Source of the DNA: Sphingopyxis sp. KK2 | Lineage (GTDB): Bacteria; Pseudomonadota; Alphaproteobacteria; Sphingomonadales; Sphingomonadaceae | Direction of reading: 5' to 3' | NCBI RefSeq assembly: GCF_001990265.1 | Contig: NZ_LYVN01000026.1 | Span: 1 to 35,931, forward strand | Length of the DNA stretch: 35,931 bases | Shown: positions 28,513 through 35,931 of the stretch, piece after piece | Layout of the letters: the number at the start of each line of letters is the position of its first letter | Numbering within the stretch: position 1 is the first letter of the stretch | Translations under genes and position numbers: made by a program | Notes under the pieces: generated by a model | What the model saw: only the letters and a program-made list of their open reading frames with translations | What the model was told of the DNA's origin: nothing | The model's database searches: none

Positions 28513-28851
28513 ATGCGTAAGATCGACACCAACAAGGCCCATTATGTCGGGCTCGACCAGCGCCTCGCGGCGCGCAGCGACGTCTATTGCCGGCTGCCGA
28601 TCATCCTGCCCGACGGCGGCCAGGAAATGTGCACCTGCGTCAACATCAGCGCCGACGGCTTGCTGATGCGGTACGAGCGCGGGCTCGAGGTCGGCGACCT
28701 CGTTGTGTTCCGCATGCCGATCATCGGCCGCATCGCGGCGAGCGTGATCTGGTCGCTTGGCGGCAAGACCGGGGTGCAGTTCGAAAAGATGATCGCGGTC
28801 GAAGATTACCTCCCGATGATCCGTGCCATGGGTGCCAGAGGCGACGCCTAA
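28513..28851 (+). CDS. PilZ-domain protein
   Basis: A 112-residue single-domain PilZ protein. Both cyclic-di-GMP binding motifs are present: RxxxR as RLAAR (17-21) and NxSxxG as NISADG (44-49), so it should bind the second messenger. Its output partner is unknown. It lies 75 bases after tyrS and ends three bases from the converging recG stop. The window also carries an EAL phosphodiesterase at 35142, but nothing links them directly. Confidence 0.88.
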   Translation: MRKIDTNKAHYVGLDQRLAARSDVYCRLPIILPDGGQEMCTCVNISADGLLMRYERGLEVGDLVVFRMPIIGRIAASVIWSLGGKTGVQFEKMIAVEDYLPMIRAMGARGDA

Positions 28852-28854
28852 CCG

Positions 28855-30918
28855 CTAGCCGCTTCGCAGCAGCGGCACCGCCGCGTCGCGTTCGAACAGA
28901 TAGAGACACAGCCGCACCGCCTCGCCGCGTATGCCCTCGATCCCGCCGTCGCGCTCGACGAACATGCGCGCGTCGTCATGCGCGATCGGCAGCAGGCGCA
29001 CGAGCTGTTCGGGGCTGGCTACGCGATAGTCGGCGTCGCCCGACTGCTTGAGCCCGAGCAATTCGCCGCCGCCGCGCAGTTCGAGATCCTTCTCCGCGAT
29101 GACGAAGCCGTCGTTGGTGTCGCGCATCAGCGCCAGCCGCTCGCGCGCGGTCTCCGACAGCGTCTGCGAGCGCAGCAGCAGGCAAACCGATTTCGCCGCG
29201 CCGCGCCCGACGCGGCCGCGCAGCTGGTGGAGCTGCGCGAGACCGAAATTCTCGGCATGTTCGATCACCATCAGGCTCGCCGCCGGCACGTCGACCCCGA
29301 CCTCGATCACCGTGGTCGCCACCAGCACGCCGATCTCGCCCGCCTGGAAGCGCGCCATCACGGCGTCCTTGTCGGGGCCCTTCATCCGGCCATGCACCAG
29401 ACCGACGCGATCGGCACCGAGCCGCAAGCGCAGCAGTTCGGCGCGCTCCTCGGCCGCCGCCAATTCGCTCGTTTCGCTTTCGGCGACCAGCGGACAAACC
29501 CAATAGGCCTGCGCCCCGCCGGCAAGATGCCGCGCCAAGCCGTCGACGACCTCGTCGAGCCGGTCGACCGAGACGACGCGCGTATCGACCGGGGTACGGC
29601 CGGGCGGCATTTCGTCGATCCGCGACACGTCCATCTCGCCGTGATTGGCGAGCAGCAGGGTGCGCGGGATCGGCGTCGCGGTCATCACCAGCAAGTGCGG
29701 CGGGCGGTTGCCCTTATCGGTCAGCATCAGCCGCTGCGCGACACCGAAGCGATGCTGTTCGTCGACGACGACCAGCGCGAGATCGCGGTACGACACCGCC
29801 TCCTGGAAAATCGCATGGGTGCCGACGAGGATATCGATGCTGCCGTCGGCGAGCCCCATCAGCGTCGATTCGCGCACCTTGCCCTTGTCGCGTCCGGTCA
29901 GGATCGCGATGGTGACGGGCAGCCCCGCGAGCATCGCCTGCAACGTCGCATAATGCTGGCGCGCCAAAATCTCGGTCGGTGCGAGCAGCGCCGCCTGCGT
30001 CCCCGCCTCGACCGCCGCCAGCATCGCGCGCAGCGCGACGAGCGTCTTGCCCGACCCGACATCGCCCTGCAGCATGCGCAGCATCGGGGTGTCGCGGCCC
30101 ATGTCGGCCGCGATCTCGCGCCCGACGCGCTCCTGCGCGCCGGTGAGGCCAAAGGGAAGCCGCAGCGCGCCGGTCAGCCGCCCGTCGCCGGTGATCGCGC
30201 GCCCCTTGCGATTGCGCAGCCCCTGCCGGATCAGCATCAGCGCGACCTGGCTCGCGAAAATCTCGTCATAGGCGAGCCGGTCACGCGCCGGGGCGTCGTG
30301 CGGGCTGGCATGCGCGCGGGTCAGCGCCTCCTTCCACGCCGGCCATTCGCGCAGCGCCAGCAACGGTCCGTCGATCCATTCGGCGAGGTCGGGCCGTCGT
30401 TCGAGCGCGATATGGACGAGTTGATTGAGTCGCGCATTGGTCAGCCCCTCGGTGAGCGGATAGACCGCCTCGCTCGTCGCGATCTCGCCCTCGCCCGGCT
30501 CGCCGACATGGTCGGGATGGACGATCTGGCGCATGTCGCCATAGGCATCGAGCCGCCCCGACACCTGCCGCGGCTCGCCCAAGGGAAACAGCTTTTTGGC
30601 CAGCCCTGCGGTGCGCCCGAAATACACGAGGCGGACATGATCGCCCGCGCTGTCGAACGCCTCGACCCCGAAGGGCGCGCGCGGGCTGCGGCCCGAGCGG
30701 TAATCCTGCGCGGTCAGCGTCACGATGACCTGCTGCCCGACCTGCGCCTGGTCGAGGCGGTCGACCGGATAACGCTGCACCAGCCCGGTCGGCAGGTGGA
30801 ACAGCACATCGACCACGCGCTCAAGCCCGAGCCGCGTCAGCGGCTTGGCGAGCTGCGGCCCGACGCCCTTGAGGTCGGTCAGCGCGGCAAAGAGCGGGTT
30901 GAGGATATCGGGACGCAT
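28855..30918 (-). CDS. recG: ATP-dependent DNA helicase RecG
   Basis: A 687-residue RecG, which reverses stalled forks and processes branched recombination intermediates. The N-terminal wedge/OB domain (LKGVGPQLAKPLTRLGLE near 18-35) is followed by helicase domains with Walker A GDVGSGKT, Walker B VVDEQHRFG, motif III TATPIPRT, and the late motifs QLHQLRGRVGRG. Length and order are normal. It appears monocistronic, ending convergent to the PilZ gene. The upstream gap of 367 bases to sdhE holds a REP-like palindrome. Confidence 0.97.
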   Translation of the reverse strand: MRPDILNPLFAALTDLKGVGPQLAKPLTRLGLERVVDVLFHLPTGLVQRYPVDRLDQAQVGQQVIVTLTAQDYRSGRSPRAPFGVEAFDSAGDHVRLVYFGRTAGLAKKLFPLGEPRQVSGRLDAYGDMRQIVHPDHVGEPGEGEIATSEAVYPLTEGLTNARLNQLVHIALERRPDLAEWIDGPLLALREWPAWKEALTRAHASPHDAPARDRLAYDEIFASQVALMLIRQGLRNRKGRAITGDGRLTGALRLPFGLTGAQERVGREIAADMGRDTPMLRMLQGDVGSGKTLVALRAMLAAVEAGTQAALLAPTEILARQHYATLQAMLAGLPVTIAILTGRDKGKVRESTLMGLADGSIDILVGTHAIFQEAVSYRDLALVVVDEQHRFGVAQRLMLTDKGNRPPHLLVMTATPIPRTLLLANHGEMDVSRIDEMPPGRTPVDTRVVSVDRLDEVVDGLARHLAGGAQAYWVCPLVAESETSELAAAEERAELLRLRLGADRVGLVHGRMKGPDKDAVMARFQAGEIGVLVATTVIEVGVDVPAASLMVIEHAENFGLAQLHQLRGRVGRGAAKSVCLLLRSQTLSETARERLALMRDTNDGFVIAEKDLELRGGGELLGLKQSGDADYRVASPEQLVRLLPIAHDDARMFVERDGGIEGIRGEAVRLCLYLFERDAAVPLLRSG

Positions 30919-31128
30919 CGCGATTCGGTCAGGTCCGCCGCCCGAGGCGTTTTCGTCGGAAGGTCACAAAGGTCACGCCACGTCCCCCTTACCTTCGCCC
31001 TCTTCGGCGCGCGGCACGACAATGGAACGGCAGAGGGTCGGCAGGCAGAAGGTCCGCATCATCGCTCGACGCTATCGCGCCGCGATAATGTAGGACAGCG
31101 AAAAATCGGTGCGGCAAACCACGGCCCC

Positions 31129-31200
31129 GTTCCCCGGCGAAAGCCGGGGTCCAGATGGCACGGCGTCTGCCGGCGGGGACCCCGGCTTTCGCCGGGGAAC
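31129..31200. repeat. Perfect 24-bp inverted repeat, REP-like
   Basis: Bases 31129-31152 and 31177-31200 are exact reverse complements, each containing CCCCGGCGAAAGCCGGGG, with a 24-base spacer. This sequence type is a common dispersed REP palindrome in sphingomonads as I recall. It lies in the 30919-31285 divergent gap between recG and sdhE, where I see nothing else I can support. Confidence 0.8.
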
Positions 31201-31285
31201 GACGAAATGCCGGATAGGCTGAACGTTGAAAAGCGTCCATGCCCTGCCCGTTGCCAGATCGGTTGAGAGGACTAAAAGGCCCGCC

Positions 31286-31546
31286 ATGAACGACCGCCTG
31301 AAACGCCTGAAATTTCGCGCCTGGCACCGCGGCACGCGCGAGGCCGATTATATGATCGGCGGCTTTTTCGACCGCTATGCGTCCGAATGGGGCGAGGACG
31401 AGATTGCCTGGTACGAACTGGTCGTCGAGGAAGATGATGTCGACATCATGGCGTGGGCGCTCGGCACCGGGCATCCGCCCGCGCATCTCGACCGCCCCGA
31501 CATGATCGCCGCGATGCGCCGGCTGGATTATATTCCGCTGCCATGA
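31286..31546 (+). CDS. sdhE: Succinate dehydrogenase assembly factor SdhE
   Basis: An 86-residue protein with the SdhE/Sdh5 signature RGTREAD (residues 15-21), needed for covalent FAD attachment to succinate dehydrogenase, followed by the helical MIGGFFDRYA and DEIAWYELVVEEDD segments. Length matches the family. The ATG at 31286 has AAAAGG upstream; the open frame before it is non-conserved. The stop overlaps the mfd ATG (ATGA), so the two are co-translated; sdhE-mfd adjacency is frequent in alphaproteobacteria although the functions are unrelated. Confidence 0.93.
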   Translation: MNDRLKRLKFRAWHRGTREADYMIGGFFDRYASEWGEDEIAWYELVVEEDDVDIMAWALGTGHPPAHLDRPDMIAAMRRLDYIPLP

Positions 31547-34500
31547 CGCAAAGCGCCGCCGACATCTTTGCCGCCATCGGGAAAGCCGACGCGCCGCTGA
31601 CGCTGTCGCGCGCGGCCGATGGTTTCCTGCCGCTGTTGCTCGCCGACCTCGCGCGCGCCAGCGACAAAAGGCTGGTCTATGTCGCGACCGACGATGCGGC
31701 GATGCAGGCGATCGCCGATGCCGCGCCCTTTTTCGCCCCCGACCTGATCGTCCACCGTTTCCCCGCATGGGATTGCCTGCCCTATGACCGCGCCGGGCCG
31801 TCGATGCGCGTCAGCGCCGACCGGCTGGCGACGCTGTCGGCGCTGCAACTGCCCGCGAAACGCGGCGAGCTGATCCTGACCACCGTCGCGGCGATCACCC
31901 AGCGCACGCTGACCCCCTTTCGCATCCGCCAGCTCGCGACGACATTGGGCCCGGGCATGCGGATCGACCGCGACGCGCTGGCCGAACTGCTCGTCTCGAA
32001 CGGCTTCAGCCGCGTCGACACCGTCGCCGACCAAGGCGAGTTCGCGGTGCGCGGCGGCATTGTCGACCTCTTCCCCGCGGGCGAGGAGACCGGGCTGCGC
32101 GTCGATTTTTTCGGCGACGAGGTCGAAAGCATTCGCCGCTTCGACCCCGCCGACCAGCGCAGCCTGGGACCCGCCAAGGCGCTGAGCCTGCTGCCCGCGA
32201 CCGAGACATTGCTCGACCAGGACACGATCAAGCGCTTCCGTTCGGCCTATCGCGACCTGTTCGGCGCGCAGGCGACCGGCGATCCGCTGTACCAGGCGGT
32301 GAGCGAAGGCCGGCGACAGGCGGGCATGGACCATTGGCTGCCGCTGTTCGAGGAACGGCTGGCGACGCTGTTCGACCATATCGATGCCGCCACCCCGGTG
32401 CTGCGCGGTCACCGGACCGAGGCGAGCGCCGAGACGCGCTTTGCCGCGATCGCCGATTATCATGCGAACCGCGTCGCCGCCGCACAGGATTCGTCGGGCA
32501 GCTATCGCCCGCTGAAGCCCGAGACCTTGTACCTCACGACCGGCGAATGGTCGGACGCGGCGGCCGGCCGCCCGATCCACGTCATCACCCCCTTCGACGT
32601 GCCGCCCGCGGCATCGGTGATCGACCTCGAAACCTTCGCCGCGCGCGATTTCACCCCCGAACGCGCCGCCGACCTCAACGTCTATGACAAGGTCGCCGAC
32701 CATCTGTCCGACGAGCGCCGCAAGGGGCGCCGCACGATCATCGCGAGCTATTCGGGCGGCGCGCGCGACCGGCTGTCGGGGCTGCTGCGCGACCATGGCG
32801 TGACCTCGCTCGCGCCCGCCGCCAGCTGGCAAGAGGCGCTGGGCAGCGCATCGGCCGAGAGCGGCGGCACCACCGCGATGGTCGTCCTGCCGCTCGACCA
32901 TGGCTTTGCGTCGGACGCGATCAGCCTGCTTACCGAACAGGATATCCTCGGCGAAAGGCTGGTACGTCGTCAAAAGCGCCGCAAGAGCGCCGACGCCTTC
33001 CTCGCCGAACTCGCGACGCTTAGCGTCGGCGACCTTGTCGTCCACCTCGACCACGGCATCGGCCGTTACGAGGGGCTGACCTCGATCCCGGTCGGCAACA
33101 GCCCGCACGACTGCGTCGCGCTCACTTACGCTGGCGGCGACAAGCTCTATGTCCCGGTCGAGAATCTCGACGTGCTGTCGCGCTACGGCGGCGAGAGCGA
33201 CGGGGTCGGGCTCGACAAGCTGGGCGGCGAGGCCTGGCAGCGCCGCAAGGCGCGGATGAAGGAACGCATCCGCGAGATTGCGGGCGAGCTGCTGGCGACC
33301 GCGGCGCAGCGCGCGCTGCGCTCGGGCGAAATCCTCGCGCAGGATGCGGCCTATCCCGCTTTTGCCGATCGCTTCCCCTATCAGGAAACCGACGACCAGG
33401 ACCGCGCGATCGGCGATGTGCTCGCCGACCTCGGCTCGGGGCGCCCGATGGACCGGCTGGTGTGCGGCGACGTCGGTTTCGGCAAGACCGAGGTCGCGCT
33501 GCGCGCCGCCTTTGTCGCGGCGATGGCGGGGGTGCAGGTCGCGGTCGTCGTCCCGACGACGCTGCTCGCGCGCCAGCATTACACCAATTTCGTCGAGCGT
33601 TTCAAAGGCTTCCCGATCAACATCGGCCGGCTGTCGCGGCTCGTCCCCGCGAGCGAGGCGCAAAAGACGCGCGACGGCCTGTCGAACGGCCAGATCGACA
33701 TCGTCGTCGGCACGCATGCGGTGATCGCCAAGGCGGTCGAGTTCAAGAATCTCGGCCTCGTCATCGTCGACGAGGAACAGCGCTTCGGCGTCGTCCACAA
33801 GGAACGGCTGAAGCAGCTCAAGACCGACGTCCATGTGCTGACGCTGACCGCAACGCCGATCCCGCGCACGCTGCAGATGGCGATGTCGGGACTACGCGAA
33901 CTCAGCGTCATCCAGACGCCTCCCGTCGACCGTCTCGCGGTTCGCACTTACGTCGCGCCTTGGGACCCGGTGGTCATCCGCGAGGCGCTGCTGCGCGAGC
34001 ATGATCGCGGCGGGCAGAGTTTCTTCGTCACGCCGCGGATCAAGGACCTGCCCGATATCGAGGAATTCCTGCGCACCCGCGTGCCCGAGATCAAATATGT
34101 CGTCGCGCACGGCCAGATGGCACCCGGCGAGGTCGAGGAGCGGATGAGCGCCTTTTACGACCGCAAATATGATGTGCTGGTGTCGACGACGATCGTCGAA
34201 AGCGGTCTCGACATCCCGAGTGCCAATACATTGATCGTCCACCGCGCCGACCGCTTCGGCCTCGCGCAGCTCTATCAGCTGCGCGGGCGTGTCGGGCGGT
34301 CGAAGACGCGCGCCTATGCGTATCTCACCACGCTCGAGGGCGGCGCGATTACCGACACCGCCGAAAAACGGCTCAAGCTGCTCGGCGATCTCGACACGCT
34401 GGGCGCAGGCTTCCAGCTCGCGAGCCACGACCTCGACATTCGCGGCGCGGGCAACCTCGTCGGCGACGAACAATCGGGGCATATCCGCGAGGTCGGCTTC

Positions 34501-35040
34501 GAACTTTACCAGTCGATGCTCGAGGAGGCGATCCTCGTCGCCAAGGCCGAAGGCGCCGGCAAGCTGCCGCCGCGCGAGGCGCTGTCGCCGACGATCACGA
34601 TCGACGCGCCGATCCTGATCCCCGAGGATTATGTCCCCGACCTGCCGCTGCGCATGGCGCTCTATCGCCGCCTCAACGACGCGCAGGATCGCGAAGCACT
34701 CGACGCCTTCGCCGCCGAGATGATCGACCGCTTCGGCCCGTTGCCGCCCGAAACTGCGAACCTAGTCCAGCTGATGGAGATCAAGGCGAATGCGAAGCTC
34801 GCGGGCATCGCCAAGCTCGACGTCGGGACCAAGGGCGCGCTGGTCAGCTTCCACGGCGACCAGTTCGCCAATGTCCCCGGCCTGATCGCCTATGTCGAAC
34901 GGCTGAAGGGCCGCGCGCGCATCCGCCCCGACAACAAGCTGTCGATCAGCGGCGACTGGGTGAGCACCGGCGCGCGATTGAACGGCGCGCTGCAATTGTC
35001 GAAGGGTCTGGGCAAGCTGGCGAGGCAGGCTTCCGCCTGA
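31543..35040 (+). CDS. mfd: Transcription-repair coupling factor Mfd
   Basis: A 1165-residue Mfd, which removes RNA polymerase stalled at DNA lesions and recruits UvrA. The N-terminal UvrB-like module ends before the RNA-polymerase interacting domain (LSVGDLVVHLDHGIGRYEGL), then the RecG-like translocase with Walker A GDVGFGKTE, the DEEQRFG Walker B, TATPIPRTLQM and QLRGRVGRS; the C-terminal domain 7 completes the protein. The ATG at 31543 overlaps the sdhE stop. Length and motif order are as expected. Confidence 0.97.
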   Translation: MTQSAADIFAAIGKADAPLTLSRAADGFLPLLLADLARASDKRLVYVATDDAAMQAIADAAPFFAPDLIVHRFPAWDCLPYDRAGPSMRVSADRLATLSALQLPAKRGELILTTVAAITQRTLTPFRIRQLATTLGPGMRIDRDALAELLVSNGFSRVDTVADQGEFAVRGGIVDLFPAGEETGLRVDFFGDEVESIRRFDPADQRSLGPAKALSLLPATETLLDQDTIKRFRSAYRDLFGAQATGDPLYQAVSEGRRQAGMDHWLPLFEERLATLFDHIDAATPVLRGHRTEASAETRFAAIADYHANRVAAAQDSSGSYRPLKPETLYLTTGEWSDAAAGRPIHVITPFDVPPAASVIDLETFAARDFTPERAADLNVYDKVADHLSDERRKGRRTIIASYSGGARDRLSGLLRDHGVTSLAPAASWQEALGSASAESGGTTAMVVLPLDHGFASDAISLLTEQDILGERLVRRQKRRKSADAFLAELATLSVGDLVVHLDHGIGRYEGLTSIPVGNSPHDCVALTYAGGDKLYVPVENLDVLSRYGGESDGVGLDKLGGEAWQRRKARMKERIREIAGELLATAAQRALRSGEILAQDAAYPAFADRFPYQETDDQDRAIGDVLADLGSGRPMDRLVCGDVGFGKTEVALRAAFVAAMAGVQVAVVVPTTLLARQHYTNFVERFKGFPINIGRLSRLVPASEAQKTRDGLSNGQIDIVVGTHAVIAKAVEFKNLGLVIVDEEQRFGVVHKERLKQLKTDVHVLTLTATPIPRTLQMAMSGLRELSVIQTPPVDRLAVRTYVAPWDPVVIREALLREHDRGGQSFFVTPRIKDLPDIEEFLRTRVPEIKYVVAHGQMAPGEVEERMSAFYDRKYDVLVSTTIVESGLDIPSANTLIVHRADRFGLAQLYQLRGRVGRSKTRAYAYLTTLEGGAITDTAEKRLKLLGDLDTLGAGFQLASHDLDIRGAGNLVGDEQSGHIREVGFELYQSMLEEAILVAKAEGAGKLPPREALSPTITIDAPILIPEDYVPDLPLRMALYRRLNDAQDREALDAFAAEMIDRFGPLPPETANLVQLMEIKANAKLAGIAKLDVGTKGALVSFHGDQFANVPGLIAYVERLKGRARIRPDNKLSISGDWVSTGARLNGALQLSKGLGKLARQASA

Positions 35041-35049
35041 CTCAAACCT

Positions 35050-35134
35050 CGTCATTGCGAGGAGCCGAAGGCGACGCGGCAATCCAGAGTATGCGTAAAC
35101 CGCTCTGGATTGCTTCGCTTCGCTCGCAATGACG
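35050..35134. repeat. REP-like palindrome between mfd and the EAL gene
   Basis: CGTCATTGCGAG (35050-35061) and CGCAATGACG at the right end form the outer arms, and GGCAATCCAGAG pairs with CTCTGGATTGC inside. The CGTCATTGCGAG word is a very widespread bacterial dispersed palindrome. It lies between convergent genes and may terminate both. Confidence 0.75.
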
Positions 35135-35141
35135 ATGCTTG

Positions 35142-35931
35142 TTACATCAAGGCTGGAAGCTCATCGCCCGGCACCGGTCCCGATTTCAGGAAGCCCTGCC
35201 AGGTCGCGACGCCGAGGTCTGCGAGCCGCGCGAGCTGGCGCTCATTCTCGATCCCCTCGGCGACGACGAGCAGGCCGAGCGCGCGCGCGAGGTCGACGAT
35301 CGCGCGCACGACGATGCGGTCGCGGTCGCTGCCGTCGATGGTGCGGGTAAAGCCGCTGTCGATCTTGAGATAATCGATCGGCAACCGCGCGAGCAGCGAC
35401 AGGCTGGAATAGCCGGTGCCGAAATCGTCGATCGCGATCGCGCTGCCGAGCGCGCGGATCTGCGCAAGCTGTTCGGCCGCGCTCGCGGGATCGCTGAGCA
35501 TCGCCTGTTCGGTGAGTTCGAGCGTCAGCCGGTCGGGGTCGACCCCCGCCTGTTTCGCCATCGCCGCAAAACGATCGGCGAAATCGGGATCGCCGAGGTC
35601 GGCGGCGGTGATGTTGAGCGACACGCGCAGCTTCGAGAGTGCCTTCGGCCACCCGGCGATTTCGGCGAGCGCGACGCGGTGCGCCTGTTCGGTGAGCTCG
35701 CATTCGAGCCGCGCGGCGCGCGCGGCGGTGACCAGCGCCCCGGCGCCGAGCAGCCCGAGTTCGGGATGCTGCCAGCGCAGCAACGCCTCGACCCCGGTCA
35801 TCGCGCCGGTCGCGACATCATATTGCGGCTGGTAGAAGATCACGACCTCGTCGCGGTCGAGCGCCGCCTTGACCATCACGCCGTCGCGCGCCGACGCCGG
35901 GCGTGCCAACTGGTCGCTCGCGCTGCGCAAT
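35142..35931 (-). CDS. EAL-domain cyclic-di-GMP phosphodiesterase, N-terminus cut
   Basis: The frame is open to the window end, so only the C-terminal 263 or so residues are seen. They form a complete EAL domain: GVEALLRW with the metal-binding Glu, the Asn of NITAADL, ELTEQAM, IDDFGTGYSSL, the Lys of LKIDSGF, VAEGIE and a final WQGFLKSGP. All catalytic residues are present, so it should hydrolyse cyclic-di-GMP. The linker preceding it (RDGVMVKAALDRDEVVIFYQPQ region) resembles that of GGDEF-EAL tandem proteins, so a GGDEF domain probably lies outside the window. Confidence 0.92.
   Translation of the reverse strand, partial: LRSASDQLARPASARDGVMVKAALDRDEVVIFYQPQYDVATGAMTGVEALLRWQHPELGLLGAGALVTAARAARLECELTEQAHRVALAEIAGWPKALSKLRVSLNITAADLGDPDFADRFAAMAKQAGVDPDRLTLELTEQAMLSDPASAAEQLAQIRALGSAIAIDDFGTGYSSLSLLARLPIDYLKIDSGFTRTIDGSDRDRIVVRAIVDLARALGLLVVAEGIENERQLARLADLGVATWQGFLKSGPVPGDELPALM

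Noticed and set aside
31156-31170. TGGCACGGCGTCTGC resembles a sigma-54 promoter with correct GG-N10-GC spacing.
   Set aside because: It lies in the spacer of a perfect REP-like palindrome, the -12 element deviates from TTGC, and it is over 100 bases from sdhE, a gene not expected to be sigma-54 controlled.

Overview
The window reads as a stretch of chromosome from a high-GC alphaproteobacterium. The gene families (YqeY-dnaG-rpoD block, DOMON-like protein, SdhE-Mfd pair, DUF817, long acidic RpoD) and the REP-like palindromes suggest Sphingomonadales, perhaps a Sphingopyxis-like genome. This is inference from memory of such genomes. There are no rRNA or tRNA genes, no CRISPR array, no insertion sequence and no phage module; almost everything is housekeeping or core accessory. 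The one clear selfish element is an intein.

Layout. 1-677: end of a TPM-domain membrane protein. 901-1449: Nudix hydrolase. 8809 down to 1446 (minus strand): a tightly packed run of carA, a small secreted protein, a 105-aa unknown, a DUF695/RraB protein of low GC, carB, greA and a rhomboid protease. carA and carB are thus split by three accessory genes. 8941-14758 (plus): the macromolecular-synthesis block yqeY, dnaG, rpoD and a small secreted protein whose GTG start overlaps the rpoD stop. dnaG carries an in-frame 314-residue LAGLIDADG intein exactly at the third zinc ligand of the primase zinc domain.

14866-16499: a polysaccharide deacetylase translationally coupled to a formyltransferase-fold protein. 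16500-17219: a lone PspC-like gene with a near-perfect sigma-54 promoter, an upstream inverted repeat at enhancer distance and a strong intrinsic terminator. 17320-18965: an unknown 237-aa protein, then a MoxR AAA+ ATPase. 19117-20514 (minus): a soluble chemoreceptor-like protein. 21274-24143: a VWA (CoxE-like) protein, the Amj-type lipid II flippase and DUF817. MoxR and the VWA protein, normally neighbours, are split by about 2.3 kb, but both have a matching 18-bp ACGT-type palindrome just upstream.

24140-27131 (minus): DOMON-like protein, NamZ-type exo-N-acetylmuramidase and a Tat-exported M24 metallopeptidase; the first two genes are coupled by an ATGA overlap and the third follows closely. 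27214-28851: tyrS and a PilZ protein. 30918-28855 (minus): recG. 31286-35040: sdhE and mfd coupled by ATGA. 35142-35931 (minus): an EAL phosphodiesterase cut by the window end. Palindromic intergenic repeats lie at 714-854, 18973-19112, 21031-21128, 31129-31200 and 35050-35134.

Most worth attention: the DnaG zinc-site intein, the sigma-54/PspC control region, the shared operator upstream of the split moxR/VWA pair, and the deacetylase-formyltransferase couple.
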